A stretch of 28,011 nt of DNA from JACKAL01 sp964400355 (GTDB taxonomy: Bacteria; Bdellovibrionota; Bdellovibrionia; Bdellovibrionales; JAGQZY01). This document shows, one piece after another, positions 7,195-15,187 of the stretch. A program made the position numbers and the translations under genes. Positions within the stretch are counted from its first letter, which is position 1, and each line of letters starts with the position of its first letter. Under the pieces are notes generated by a model, which was not told the origin of the DNA, ran no database searches, and saw only the letters and a program-made list of their open reading frames with translations. The stretch is taken from contig CAYNTO010000033.1 of NCBI GenBank assembly GCA_964400355.1, forward strand, positions 1 through 28,011, read 5' to 3'.

Positions 7195-7803
7195 TTAAAA
7201 GTTAAAGCTAATGCTCACGCGAGGCTGTTTGCTCGTGTTGAGGGGCACTTCGTGGCGCAGCCAGCTCTCAAACAAAATCACATCTCCGGGTTTTGCGGCC
7301 ATCGCGTGGAGTGGTTGGTGTTTGGCGCCCACACAAAGTGATGGGCGGGACATGAATTGCCCATAGCGGGGATCCTCTAAGCGCAGTGCGCTCGACTTCG
7401 GTGGAATTTGCACATAGTACGTTCCACTGATGGTGGACTGGGGATGATTGTGGGAGGTGTGCAGCGCACCACTGGGCATAATGTTCACCCAGCAGGTGGT
7501 CATGTTGAGATCTTTCGCATGGATGTTCAGTTCCAGATCGCCGATGTATTTTTTGAGATGTTTTTTTATGTGAGTCTCCAGTTCGGCAAAGGTCGGCGAC
7601 ACAATATGCATCTGATTGGCAGAGGCGTACGAGGTGTAGCCGTTAGGATAGTTTTTGTGAGACCACTCGACACCAGCAATATCATCTTGAGAAAGGTTGT
7701 CAATTTCCGCTAACAACTGGAGATTGAGATCGCGCACGAACTTGGCATTTTTGGAAATGGCGGAGTGGTATACAAGAGTGGGAAAAAGAGAGTGGGTTGC
7801 CAT
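7195..7803 (-). CDS. Putative 2OG-Fe(II) oxygenase (TIGR02466-like)
   Basis: The 202-residue protein resembles the TIGR02466 group of putative 2-oxoglutarate/iron(II) oxygenases. The first metal ligand is likely in HTSHNHPQS (115-123), followed by SGTYYVQIP and LEDPR. The distal His lies in ESWLRHEVP (184), with the 2OG-binding Arg in PRVSISFNF at the C-terminus. Such enzymes hydroxylate proteins or small molecules; the substrate here is unknown. Its ATG overlaps the purE stop by one base (TAATG on the minus strand), so it is translated as the third gene of a purK-purE operon. That link to purine synthesis is unusual and may be only transcriptional convenience. There is a 106-bp gap downstream with no clear terminator. 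Confidence 0.85.
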   Translation of the reverse strand: MATHSLFPTLVYHSAISKNAKFVRDLNLQLLAEIDNLSQDDIAGVEWSHKNYPNGYTSYASANQMHIVSPTFAELETHIKKHLKKYIGDLELNIHAKDLNMTTCWVNIMPSGALHTSHNHPQSTISGTYYVQIPPKSSALRLEDPRYGQFMSRPSLCVGAKHQPLHAMAAKPGDVILFESWLRHEVPLNTSKQPRVSISFNF

Positions 7804-8315
7804 TAGTCTTTAAGTAGATCTTTAAGTTTGGCATTTAAGGTGAGATTGCTCTTTTTAACCTTGGACTTCATTTTCTTTTGCTGATCGACTAGAGCTTTAT
7901 GAATTTTTTTATCGGTAGCACCGAGAATTCGCACGGCAAGCAATCCGGCATTGGCAGCATTGTCGATGGCAACGGTGGCCACTGGAATACCTTTTGGCAT
8001 TTGAACGATGGAGAGCAATGAGTCCAATCCGTTGAGGCGTTTGAGTTTTACTGGAACGCCGATCACCGGCAGAGTGGTGGCCGATGCGATCATTCCGGGA
8101 AGATGTGCGGCACCTCCGGCACCGGCAATGATGACCTGAAGCCCTTTTTGTGCAGCCGATTCAGCAAATTCCATCATGCGCTGAGGTGTACGGTGTGCCG
8201 AAACCACTTCGATGTGGAAGGGTATATTAAAATCTTCCAAAACCTCTACAGCATCTTTCATCACGTTTAAGTCAGAATCGCTTCCCATGACAACGGCCAC
8301 TTTTGCATTTTTCAT
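7803..8315 (-). CDS. purE: N5-carboxyaminoimidazole ribonucleotide mutase
   Basis: PurE converts N5-CAIR to CAIR in de novo purine synthesis, acting on the product of PurK. The 170-residue protein has all landmarks: VMGSDSD (9-15), the active-site SAHRTP loop (39-44) and GAGGAAHLPGM (about 65-75). The length is typical for class I PurE, with a slightly extended basic C-terminus (KKMKSKVKKS). The presence of purK next to it indicates the bacterial two-step route, not the single-step AIR carboxylase. The start overlaps the purK stop by four bases (ATGA), and the stop overlaps the oxygenase start by one base. Confidence 0.97.
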   Translation of the reverse strand: MKNAKVAVVMGSDSDLNVMKDAVEVLEDFNIPFHIEVVSAHRTPQRMMEFAESAAQKGLQVIIAGAGGAAHLPGMIASATTLPVIGVPVKLKRLNGLDSLLSIVQMPKGIPVATVAIDNAANAGLLAVRILGATDKKIHKALVDQQKKMKSKVKKSNLTLNAKLKDLLKD

Positions 8316-9442
8316 ATTTTGAATCCCTTCAGTGCGTGGAGTGCTGTCTTTAGAGCCGCCTCCGGTGAAGTGCCAATAGCGTTGATATGTCCCATTTTTC
8401 TGCCGGCGCGATTTTCAGCTTTGCCGTACCAGTGCAGAAACACATCGGTGTCCAGCGTCCACGAAGGTTGGCGTCCATTTTTCGATCCCAATAGATTCAC
8501 CATGGCAAAACCTTGATGTTGAGGTGCGGTGGTCTTGAGCTCAAACCCGCTCACGGCGCGAATATGGGCATCGAACTGACTGAGCGGGAAGGCATTTTGT
8601 GTGTAGTGGCCGGTGTTGTGCACACGTGGCGCGAGTTCATTGACAACCAATCCATCCGCCGTTTCGAAGAGTTCTACACCGATGGTGCCCACGTAATTGA
8701 GTTTATCGAGAAGTTTTTTAAACTTTGTAGACCAGCCGGTGAACTTAGGATTTTTAATTGGGCCTTTGACCCAAAAACAGCGCGCGTTCTTTTGAAAACT
8801 CTCAACGAGAGGAAACTGCAAGATGTGGCCATGTTGGTCGCGGCTAAAAATGCACGCCAGCTCCCGTTTGAACGGTATGAATTTTTCGGCAATAAAGCCA
8901 TCGCGGTGCCCGAGATGATTGTTGATAAAATCCACGAGATCTTTTTTCGCCTTGATGATGTAAGTGCCGTAACCGTCATAGCCATTGCGGCGTTTTTTAA
9001 TCACAAACGGGAAATCCAGCTCTTCAGCTGCTGAAACGGCGTCTTCATCGGAGTCCACGAGAACCCATTCGGCGGTGGGCACTTTAAATGTATCGAGCAG
9101 AGTTTTTTGCGTCATGCGATCCTGAAGAATGCGAATCGCGGTGAGCGACGGGAACACCATTTTTTTATGATTCGGAACGGCTTCAGCCAGCACATCGCAG
9201 TTGATGAATTCGCTCTCAAAGGTGAGAACGTCTACGTTCGCTGCAAATGTCTGTAACACATGGGCATCGTCGAGCTTCCCAATATAGCCGCGGTCCACAA
9301 CCTGTTGCGCGGGATCGCTGTCGCTCTCGGACAGAACACAGGGGATGGCGCCCAGGTCGTGCGCGCTGAGGGCGAGCATACGTGCCAGCTGACCGCCGCC
9401 CAAAATTCCAATTTTAAAGCCAGGTTTGAAAAGTTGTGACAC
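8312..9442 (-). CDS. purK: N5-carboxyaminoimidazole ribonucleotide synthase
   Basis: PurK is an ATP-grasp enzyme that carboxylates AIR with bicarbonate and ATP to N5-CAIR. The 376-residue protein shows the N-terminal nucleotide fold (GILGGGQLARML, 12-23), the ATP-grasp stretch (PFVIKKRRNGYDGYGTYII), GFIAEKFIPFKRELACI, and the C-terminal NELAPRVHNTGHYTQNA block. The start is a GTG at 9442; no other start lies before the Gly-rich loop. There is no usable Shine-Dalgarno. A near-consensus promoter ends 7 nt upstream, so the mRNA is probably leaderless. It leads the purK-purE-oxygenase operon, overlapping purE by four bases. Confidence 0.96.
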   Translation of the reverse strand: MSQLFKPGFKIGILGGGQLARMLALSAHDLGAIPCVLSESDSDPAQQVVDRGYIGKLDDAHVLQTFAANVDVLTFESEFINCDVLAEAVPNHKKMVFPSLTAIRILQDRMTQKTLLDTFKVPTAEWVLVDSDEDAVSAAEELDFPFVIKKRRNGYDGYGTYIIKAKKDLVDFINNHLGHRDGFIAEKFIPFKRELACIFSRDQHGHILQFPLVESFQKNARCFWVKGPIKNPKFTGWSTKFKKLLDKLNYVGTIGVELFETADGLVVNELAPRVHNTGHYTQNAFPLSQFDAHIRAVSGFELKTTAPQHQGFAMVNLLGSKNGRQPSWTLDTDVFLHWYGKAENRAGRKMGHINAIGTSPEAALKTALHALKGFKI

Positions 9443-9449
9443 TCCATTT

Positions 9450-9477
9450 CTTATATCTGATTTTTAAACCCCGTCAA
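9450..9477 (-). promoter_or_regulatory. Sigma70-type promoter for the purK operon
   Basis: On the minus strand TTGACG (complement of 9472-9477) and TATAAG (complement of 9450-9455) are spaced by 16 nt; each matches consensus at 5 of 6 bases. The GTG start codon of purK begins 7 nt after the -10 box, just where transcription would start. No purine-repressor-like operator was noticed in the 61-bp divergent gap. Confidence 0.62.
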
Positions 9478-9503
9478 TCCCGCTGTGGGGTATAGAAGGG
9501 GTG

Positions 9504-10547
9504 ATGAAAAAGCTCGCTGGTTTTCCACTCGAAGTCACCTTTCCTATGTGCATGGCTCCCATGGTGGGTTTAAGCCATGTAGCGCTTCGCTCAGTGGCCC
9601 GCACATACTTACCGGCCGGAGCAAAAACCATTTGGCCCAGCGAGATGTTGAGCAGCCGGCGTATTCCCTCCGAAGATTTGCGCCAAGTGCCCGAATCCAT
9701 GAAGGCCGACAATGAAGATTTTTGGGTGCCGCAGATTTTAGGCAATGACGAAAAATACATAGCGCCAGCGGTGGCTAAGCTTGAGGAGCATGGCGCATTG
9801 GGAATCGATATCAACATGGGTTGCCCGGTTACGAAAGCACTTAAGCACAATTATGGTGTAGCGCTCATGGGTGATGCGGAGTACGCGGCCAAAGTTGTAG
9901 GTATGACAGTAAGAAACACGCGGCTTCCGGTTTCAGTAAAACTGCGCGCGGGATTTCAAAAAGATCTGGGAAAAATCTCAGAATTTGTGAGTGGCATAGA
10001 AGAAGCAGGGGCGTCGTGGGTTACATTGCATCCGCGCACGGCTGAGCAAAAACGCCGTGGCAGTGCCGACTGGAGTCAGATTAAAAAAGTAAAACAAGGA
10101 ACATCCATTCCGATCATAGGCAATGGTGATGTGGAAACCAGTTGCGACGCGCTCGAAATGATGGAGGACACCGGTTGTGACATGGTGATGGTGGGTCGGG
10201 CGGCCACGGCCCGCCCGTGGATATTTTGGCAAATGGGATACGAGCTCGGTTGGCCGGCCCCCGAAGGCAAGTCGGGGCGGCCGCCGTCGTCACCAGAGGA
10301 AGAAGGCCGCGAGTTTTACCTTTGTGCGCTCGATGTGCTCGAGCAAATGTTTGCGTATTTTAAACCCGTGGTGGCACTTAAGAAATATCAGTTTTATATT
10401 CGCACGGCGAGTGTATGGCTGGAGTTCGGCCACACGTTGTTCTCGGCAGTCAGCGCGTGTAAATCACGCGATGAGATTGAAGCTGCTATTCATAAATTTT
10501 TCGTATGCGAACAGCGCATGATGAAAAAGACAGCTATGAGATCTTGA
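9504..10547 (+). CDS. tRNA-dihydrouridine synthase family protein
   Basis: FMN-dependent Dus enzymes reduce uridine to dihydrouridine in the tRNA D-loop. The 347-residue protein has the FMN-barrel start (MAPMVGLSHVALR), the signature INMGCPVTK with the catalytic Cys near 107, SVKLRAGF, HPRTAEQ and the phosphate-binding IIGNGDV and VMVGRAATARPW. The specific subfamily is unclear; it is not obviously DusA or DusC. A Pro/Gly/Ser-rich segment (PAPEGKSGRPPSSPEEEG) interrupts the C-terminal helical part. The ATG at 9504 is preferred over a GTG at 9501, since a GAAGGGG stretch sits directly upstream; spacing is short. A TATAGA at 9491-9496 gives leaderless-like geometry, without a good -35 box. It is divergent from purK and is one of two Dus genes within 2.5 kb. 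Confidence 0.9.
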   Translation: MKKLAGFPLEVTFPMCMAPMVGLSHVALRSVARTYLPAGAKTIWPSEMLSSRRIPSEDLRQVPESMKADNEDFWVPQILGNDEKYIAPAVAKLEEHGALGIDINMGCPVTKALKHNYGVALMGDAEYAAKVVGMTVRNTRLPVSVKLRAGFQKDLGKISEFVSGIEEAGASWVTLHPRTAEQKRRGSADWSQIKKVKQGTSIPIIGNGDVETSCDALEMMEDTGCDMVMVGRAATARPWIFWQMGYELGWPAPEGKSGRPPSSPEEEGREFYLCALDVLEQMFAYFKPVVALKKYQFYIRTASVWLEFGHTLFSAVSACKSRDEIEAAIHKFFVCEQRMMKKTAMRS

Positions 10548-10593
10548 TCTCAGCACCGCAAACGGTTGAGCACTGAAATCAAGTCCCTAAAGA

Positions 10594-10845
10594 TCACTTG
10601 AGCAGTGGATCCAAGCCGCCTTTTTTGTCGAGATCTGCAAGATCAGTGTATCCGCCGATCAACTCATCGTTAATAAAAATCTGCGGAACCGTCATCATTC
10701 CCGTCTGGCGTTTGAGGTCCGCGTACACCTCGGGCTTGTCATCGACCATCACTTCTTCGTAAGAAATATTCTTGGCTTTAAATAACGCCTTGGCGCGATC
10801 GCAGAACGGGCAGTAGGTTTTTGAATAAATAAGTACTTTTGCCAT
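10594..10845 (-). CDS. grxC: Glutaredoxin, GrxC type
   Basis: An 83-residue dithiol glutaredoxin that uses glutathione to reduce disulfides. It has the active-site CPFC at residues 12-15 (in SKTYCPFCDRAK), the cis-Pro loop TVPQIFI and the GG-containing glutathione-binding stretch IGGYTDLADLDKKG. The length is standard. The ATG at 10845 is chosen because AAGGA lies 6 nt upstream; 13 codons upstream in frame are also open but lack a ribosome site. It follows the dusC-like gene on the same strand after a 56-bp gap, so co-transcription is possible. The gene name follows the family, not a proven orthology. Confidence 0.92.
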   Translation of the reverse strand: MAKVLIYSKTYCPFCDRAKALFKAKNISYEEVMVDDKPEVYADLKRQTGMMTVPQIFINDELIGGYTDLADLDKKGGLDPLLK

Positions 10846-10901
10846 ATTGGTCCTTTCAGCTGGAACCGTCTCGAGACAATTCACAAGTAATAAATTGTAT
10901 T

Positions 10902-12011
10902 TTACATCACGGCCGCGGTCGGCACAACATTCGCCGCGCCCAAGGCGCGCGGCACGATGAAACGAGGCTGCAGAGTCTCAATGCCGTTGAGAAGTTCCCC
11001 ATTTTGTACCTGTAAAAAGTGCTGCTTTGTGGTCTCAACGAGCAGAGCGTAGTCTTCGAGGCGCTTTATCTGCTCGTGCAAAAGCACCGACTCCCCATAC
11101 GTTTGACCCATCATTTTGGTGAGCTGCTTTGTGCGTTGAACAGCGTAGCGCTCATTGCGATGTCGGCACGATTTTTCCATAAATGAGAGCACGAAGTGCT
11201 GCCACTCGCACCAGGCTTTCATGGCGCTATTGGTTTGAATCTCCTGAGCGAGTCCGGGATTGGCGACAAGACCGCGACCAATCATCACGTGCGGCGTGTT
11301 CGAGCGCTCGACACACAGGGCGTGATCGTTCTTGCTCCACACCTCGCCATTGGCGATGATGGGAATTTTTAAAATTCGAGTGAGAGGTGCGATGTACTCC
11401 CAATATGCAGGCGGTTTATAGCCATCCACTTTTGTGCGCGCATGAATACACAGCCATGTGGCGCCAGCAGCTTCCGTGGCCTGAGCGATATCTGTAACAT
11501 AATCTTTGCAATCAAATCCCAATCTGATTTTTGCAGACACAGAAACATCGCGCGGAACTGCCGTGCGCACGGCCTCGATGATCTGAAACATCCGCTCAGG
11601 TGCTTTGAGAAGAGCCGCGCCACCGTCGTGATTGTTCACGGTTTTTGCCGGGCAACCAAAATTGAGATCAATTCCAAACGCGCCCAACTCTGCGGCCTTA
11701 GCGGCGTTCTCGGCCATTGCTGGAATGTCGGAGCCAAGAAGTTGTAAGAGGACGGGGGTGCCAGCGTGTGTGCGGCTCACACGGTTTTCGCTTGAGAATA
11801 CGGCATCGCCAGTAGCGTCAGACAGCGGGAGTTCGGGGCAGTACCGACGAAAAACATCTTCGCTGTGCAGATGGTTCGTAACGCGCACAAATTCTGTCAC
11901 GCACACATCAATGTGACCTACCTCGGTGAGGAGTTCGCGCAGAACAGGATCCACTACGCCTTCCATGGGCGCGAGAAAAATAAGGGGTTTTGAAAAATCA
12001 ATTTTGCGCAT
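10902..12011 (-). CDS. tRNA-dihydrouridine synthase, DusC-like
   Basis: A second Dus enzyme, 369 residues. It shows LAPMEGVVDPVLR at the start, the catalytic signature DLNFGCPAKTVNNHDGGAALL (Cys 120), KIRLGFD, CIHARTKVDGYKPPA and VMIGRGLVANPGL. The LNFGCP-x-K-x-VN-x-x-x-GGA form and HARTK-x-x-GY are typical of DusC, which modifies U16 of tRNA, so that target is likely. An insert of about 20 residues (60-83, containing SDATGDAVF) follows the TEFVR block. The start overlaps the end of the EVE-domain gene by 14 bases, implying coupled translation. The C-terminal tail (AANVVPTAAVM) is not conserved as far as I know. Confidence 0.9.
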   Translation of the reverse strand: MRKIDFSKPLIFLAPMEGVVDPVLRELLTEVGHIDVCVTEFVRVTNHLHSEDVFRRYCPELPLSDATGDAVFSSENRVSRTHAGTPVLLQLLGSDIPAMAENAAKAAELGAFGIDLNFGCPAKTVNNHDGGAALLKAPERMFQIIEAVRTAVPRDVSVSAKIRLGFDCKDYVTDIAQATEAAGATWLCIHARTKVDGYKPPAYWEYIAPLTRILKIPIIANGEVWSKNDHALCVERSNTPHVMIGRGLVANPGLAQEIQTNSAMKAWCEWQHFVLSFMEKSCRHRNERYAVQRTKQLTKMMGQTYGESVLLHEQIKRLEDYALLVETTKQHFLQVQNGELLNGIETLQPRFIVPRALGAANVVPTAAVM

Positions 12012-12453
12012 CGATAATGACTTTGTATTCCGCGGCGGTGACCGGTTGAATGGACAACCGTTGTCCGCGTTTGATCACCAACATGGTTTGGAGGTCTTTG
12101 TTGTTGCGAATGGCGTCGAGCGTGTAAAGCGATTTGAATTTTTTAACGAACTCCACGGTGACCGCATGCCAGCGCGGATTTTGTGTGGTGGATTTGGGAT
12201 CGTAGTACTCGCTTTTCTTATCCCACTGAGAGGGATCGGGTTTTGCTTTCTCGCAAACGCGCGCAAGTCCTGCAATGCCAGGCGGTTCGGCATTGGAGTG
12301 GTAAAAAAGCACCATATCGCCGATGGTCATGTCGTTCATCATAAAGTTGCGCGCTTGATAATTGCGAACGCCGTCCCAGAAACCGCGTTTTTTCGCTTTC
12401 AAGTCGTCTATAGAAAAGACGTCGGGCTCAGACTTCATTAACCAGTAGCGCAT
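11998..12453 (-). CDS. EVE-domain protein (putative modified-base reader)
   Basis: The 151-residue protein is a complete single EVE domain: RYWLMKSEPDVFSIDDL at the N-terminus, WDGVRNYQARNFM, MTIGDMVLFYHSN, GIAGLARV, and NPRWHAVTVEFV near residue 110. EVE belongs to the PUA/YTH/ASCH superfamily, and several members bind modified bases in DNA or RNA. I start it at the ATG giving MRYW, the usual family start; 33 upstream codons are open but unlike the family. No clear Shine-Dalgarno is present. It overlaps the dusC-like gene by 14 bases, so the two are probably one operon, which would suit a role in RNA modification. That functional link is inference. Confidence 0.9.
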   Translation of the reverse strand: MRYWLMKSEPDVFSIDDLKAKKRGFWDGVRNYQARNFMMNDMTIGDMVLFYHSNAEPPGIAGLARVCEKAKPDPSQWDKKSEYYDPKSTTQNPRWHAVTVEFVKKFKSLYTLDAIRNNKDLQTMLVIKRGQRLSIQPVTAAEYKVIIDAQN

Positions 12454-12567
12454 GGGTGTGGATGTACCATGGGGCTCCATGAAAACCAAACACAAAGAGC
12501 CTTGACTCCACTGGATGCTGTGAGACCATGGAACCTCGTTTTCCAGTTTCAAAAAAAGGGGATTTCC

Positions 12568-13101
12568 ATGAAAATTTTAGTGGCTATGGGTTTAGCATTT
12601 TCCGTAGTGCTCTCTGTGGTTTCGGCTCAGGCGGAAATCGTATTTGCGCCAGCGGCGTCCTATTTAAAAATCGAGGATGAAGTGGAAGGAGTGGCAGCCG
12701 GTGAATCGGAATTGTCATCTTACGATCTCAAGCTGGGCTACGTTCATGCCTCGGGGTTGTACCTCGGTGGTATGTACCAAATGTCGAAACGCAACGACGA
12801 TAAAGGCTTTGCGGCCGGTCCTACATTAGGCTTTAGCCATTACAGCGGTTTTTATGCCTTGTTCACCTACTTTCTCGTAGCAGAGCACGACAATTCGGCG
12901 CCCACCAAGCTCACTGACGGGATGGGACCACAAGTGGATATAGGTTGGGTGTTTCCTATTACGCATATGTTTTTTATTGGACCGCAAATGTCCTACCGTT
13001 CGATCACTTACGACAAAATCGAAACAAGTGGCGGAACGGCACCCACTGAGACCACGCGCTCCAACGTGCTTCCGTACGTTTCCTTATGGTTCCGCTTTTA
13101 G
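12568..13101 (+). CDS. Small outer-membrane beta-barrel protein
   Basis: The 177-residue product has a Sec signal peptide (hydrophobic residues 3-17, likely cleavage after SAQA). The mature part consists of alternating amphipathic strands with Tyr/Gly-rich turns (YDLKLGYVHASGLYLGGMYQ, GPTLGFSHYSGFYALFTYF). It ends in SLWFRF; a C-terminal Phe is the usual signal for insertion by the BAM complex. The size suits an eight-stranded barrel, such as OmpW- or OmpX-like families, but I cannot name the family. The ATG at 12568 is preferred since AGGGGA (12557-12562) lies 5 nt upstream; an upstream extension overlapping the divergent EVE gene has no ribosome site. A hairpin follows the stop. Confidence 0.8.
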   Translation: MKILVAMGLAFSVVLSVVSAQAEIVFAPAASYLKIEDEVEGVAAGESELSSYDLKLGYVHASGLYLGGMYQMSKRNDDKGFAAGPTLGFSHYSGFYALFTYFLVAEHDNSAPTKLTDGMGPQVDIGWVFPITHMFFIGPQMSYRSITYDKIETSGGTAPTETTRSNVLPYVSLWFRF

Positions 13102-13111
13102 TTTATATCTA

Positions 13112-13135
13112 TCTCTGCCCATCACTGGGCAGAGA
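13112..13135 (+). terminator. Hairpin after the barrel gene, possible terminator
   Basis: A perfect 9-bp GC-rich stem (TCTCTGCCC with GGGCAGAGA) closes a 6-nt loop, 10 bases after the stop. The T content after it is poor (GATTTG), so termination would be incomplete or factor-dependent. Confidence 0.5.
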
Positions 13136-13196
13136 GATTTGCCCGCTCTTTACGCGTAACGCGCAATTGCTTTTTCTCTCGTAAATCCGTTAAGTA

Positions 13197-13225
13197 TTTA
13201 CAAAAAATCACTCTGTACGTATATC
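13197..13225 (+). promoter_or_regulatory. Sigma70-type promoter of the fumC operon
   Basis: TTTACA (13197-13202) and TATATC (13220-13225) are spaced by exactly 17 nt. The -35 box matches consensus at 5 of 6 bases and the -10 box at 4 of 6. The transcript would begin near 13232, leaving a leader of about 34 nt with the fumC ribosome site. Confidence 0.65.
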
Positions 13226-13265
13226 TCTAGTATTCCAACTGCACCCGCATATTTTCGGAGGACCC

Positions 13266-14657
13266 ATGACATTTCGTATAGAAAAAGATTCCCTTGGTGA
13301 AGTTCGCGTTCCCAGTGACAAATACTGGGGGGCACAAACTCAACGCTCTATCGAAAATTTCAAAATTGGCGGCGATCGCTTTCCCCGGGAAATGATCCGT
13401 GCTTTGGGCATTCTTAAAAAATCTGCAGCATTTACTAATTGGAAGCTGGGTTTACTTCCGGAGAACAAAGCAAAATTTATCATCTCGGCAGCCAACGAAG
13501 TGATTGATGGCAAGTTGGACGACCATTTCCCGTTGGTCGTATGGCAAACGGGCAGTGGCACGCAAACCAACATGAACGCCAACGAAGTGATTGCCAATCG
13601 CGCCAGCGAATTGCTCTCGGGTTCTGTAAAAGAAAGAGTGATTCATCCCAACGACGATGTGAACAAAGCACAATCTTCGAACGACACTTTTCCGACCGCT
13701 ATGCACATTGCCGTTGGCGAGCGTGCAAAGAAACATTTGGTTCCGGCGCTCACACAGCTGCGCGACTCTCTCGATAAAAAACGCAAGGAGTTTGATGGCA
13801 TTGTAAAGATAGGGCGAACACATCTGATGGATGCCACTCCGCTCACTTTGGGGCAGGAGTTTTCGGGCTACGTCACTCAGCTCACCAAGAGTATTGAGCG
13901 CATTGAGAAATCGCTGTCGGGCGTATACGAGCTGGCGCTGGGCGGAACAGCTGTAGGTACCGGCCTCAACACGCATCCTGACTTTGCCGTCCGTGCCGCT
14001 GAATCCATCGCTAAAGAAACAGGCTTGCCTTATATTTCTGCCGGTAACAAATTCGAAGCACTGGCCGCTCATGATGCGTTGGTGGAATTCAGTGGAACTC
14101 TCAAAACACTGGCGTGCAGTCTCATGAAGATCGCCAATGACATACGCCTCTTGGGGAGTGGCCCGCGCAGTGGATTGGCCGAGTTGATTTTGCCCGCGAA
14201 CGAGCCGGGAAGTTCTATTATGCCGGGTAAGGTGAACCCGACCCAAAGCGAAGCTATGACCATGGTGTGCGCGCAAGTGATTGGCAACGACGTGGCGGTG
14301 ACGGTTGGCGGAATGAACGGCCACTTTGAACTGAATGTTTTTAAACCGGTTATTGTATTTAATGTATTGAATTCGGTGCGCCTGCTTGCCGATGCCTGTT
14401 TGAGTTTTAAAGAGAATTGCGTGGACGGCATTGAGGCCAATAAAATTCAGATCGAAAAACATTTAAACAATTCACTGATGTTGGTCACCGCACTCAACCC
14501 TAAAGTGGGCTACGACAACGCTGCAAAAATCGCGAAAAATGCCTACGAGAAAAACATCACGCTCAAAGAGTCGGCCATTGTGCTTGGCTTTATGAGTGGT
14601 GAAGAATTTGATAAATTAGTGCGCCCCGAAGATATGATCGGACCATTAAAGATATGA
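13266..14657 (+). CDS. fumC: Fumarate hydratase class II
   Basis: FumC interconverts fumarate and malate in the TCA cycle as an iron-independent homotetramer. The 463-residue protein opens with the typical DSLGEVRVPSDKYWGAQTQRS and carries SGTQTNMNANEV, GRTHLMDATP and the superfamily signature GSSIMPGKVNP (315-325). That loop includes the catalytic Ser. The length is normal. GGAGG (13257-13261) sits 4 nt before the ATG and a good promoter lies at 13197. The stop overlaps the LOG-family gene by four bases (ATGA), making fumC the first gene of a fumC-LOG-hypothetical-bolA transcript. Confidence 0.97.
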   Translation: MTFRIEKDSLGEVRVPSDKYWGAQTQRSIENFKIGGDRFPREMIRALGILKKSAAFTNWKLGLLPENKAKFIISAANEVIDGKLDDHFPLVVWQTGSGTQTNMNANEVIANRASELLSGSVKERVIHPNDDVNKAQSSNDTFPTAMHIAVGERAKKHLVPALTQLRDSLDKKRKEFDGIVKIGRTHLMDATPLTLGQEFSGYVTQLTKSIERIEKSLSGVYELALGGTAVGTGLNTHPDFAVRAAESIAKETGLPYISAGNKFEALAAHDALVEFSGTLKTLACSLMKIANDIRLLGSGPRSGLAELILPANEPGSSIMPGKVNPTQSEAMTMVCAQVIGNDVAVTVGGMNGHFELNVFKPVIVFNVLNSVRLLADACLSFKENCVDGIEANKIQIEKHLNNSLMLVTALNPKVGYDNAAKIAKNAYEKNITLKESAIVLGFMSGEEFDKLVRPEDMIGPLKI

Positions 14658-15187
14658 ACGTTTGTATTTTCTGCAGCTCGAAACTGAATTTTTCCGAAGA
14701 ATTGGTCTCCCGAAGCCGAGAGTTCGGCGAATGGATGGGCATGCGGAAAATGGGAATGGTGTATGGCGGTTCAAAGTCGGGACTAATGGGCGTAATGGCC
14801 GATGCCGTTTTAAAAAATGGTGGCCATGTTATCGGCTACATTCCGAAGGGCTTGTTTCCCAAGGAAATTCCCCACGATGGCATTCAAAAGCTTGAGGAAG
14901 TTCCTGATCTTTTTGAACGTAAAAAAATGATGATGAAAGATGGCGACGTGTTTGTCATTTTGCCGGGGGGCGTGGGCACCCTTGACGAGTTTTTCGAAGT
15001 TATTACCTGGAAATCTCTGCGCTGTTTCGATAAGCCCATTTACCTTCTCAATGAAAACGGCTTTTGGAATTCTTTAATGGTGATGCTCAAAGATCTGCAG
15101 GAAAAACAAATGCTCGATTCTAATTTGCTCTCAAGCTTTATCGTCGTCGATAACTATGAATCTTTGCGCGAAAGGCTGTTGTGCTAA
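14654..15187 (+). CDS. LOG-family (TIGR00730) nucleoside 5'-monophosphate phosphoribohydrolase
   Basis: The 177-residue protein belongs to the LOG family, known from plant cytokinin activation and bacterial homologues that release the base from nucleoside 5'-monophosphates such as AMP. The key motif PGGVGTLDE is at 104-112, preceded by ERKKMMM with the catalytic Arg at 89; VYGGSKSGLMG (36-46) forms the phosphate site. The length is normal. It is called LOG-like from the motif; the physiological substrate is unknown. The start lies inside the fumC stop (ATGA), and its stop overlaps the following hypothetical gene by seven bases, so all three should be co-translated. Confidence 0.93.
   Translation: MNVCIFCSSKLNFSEELVSRSREFGEWMGMRKMGMVYGGSKSGLMGVMADAVLKNGGHVIGYIPKGLFPKEIPHDGIQKLEEVPDLFERKKMMMKDGDVFVILPGGVGTLDEFFEVITWKSLRCFDKPIYLLNENGFWNSLMVMLKDLQEKQMLDSNLLSSFIVVDNYESLRERLLC

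Noticed and set aside
13452..14462. Long open frame (336 codons) on the minus strand
   Set aside because: It is fully antisense to fumC, whose family signatures are unmistakable; the translated sequence has no recognisable domain and no ribosome site.
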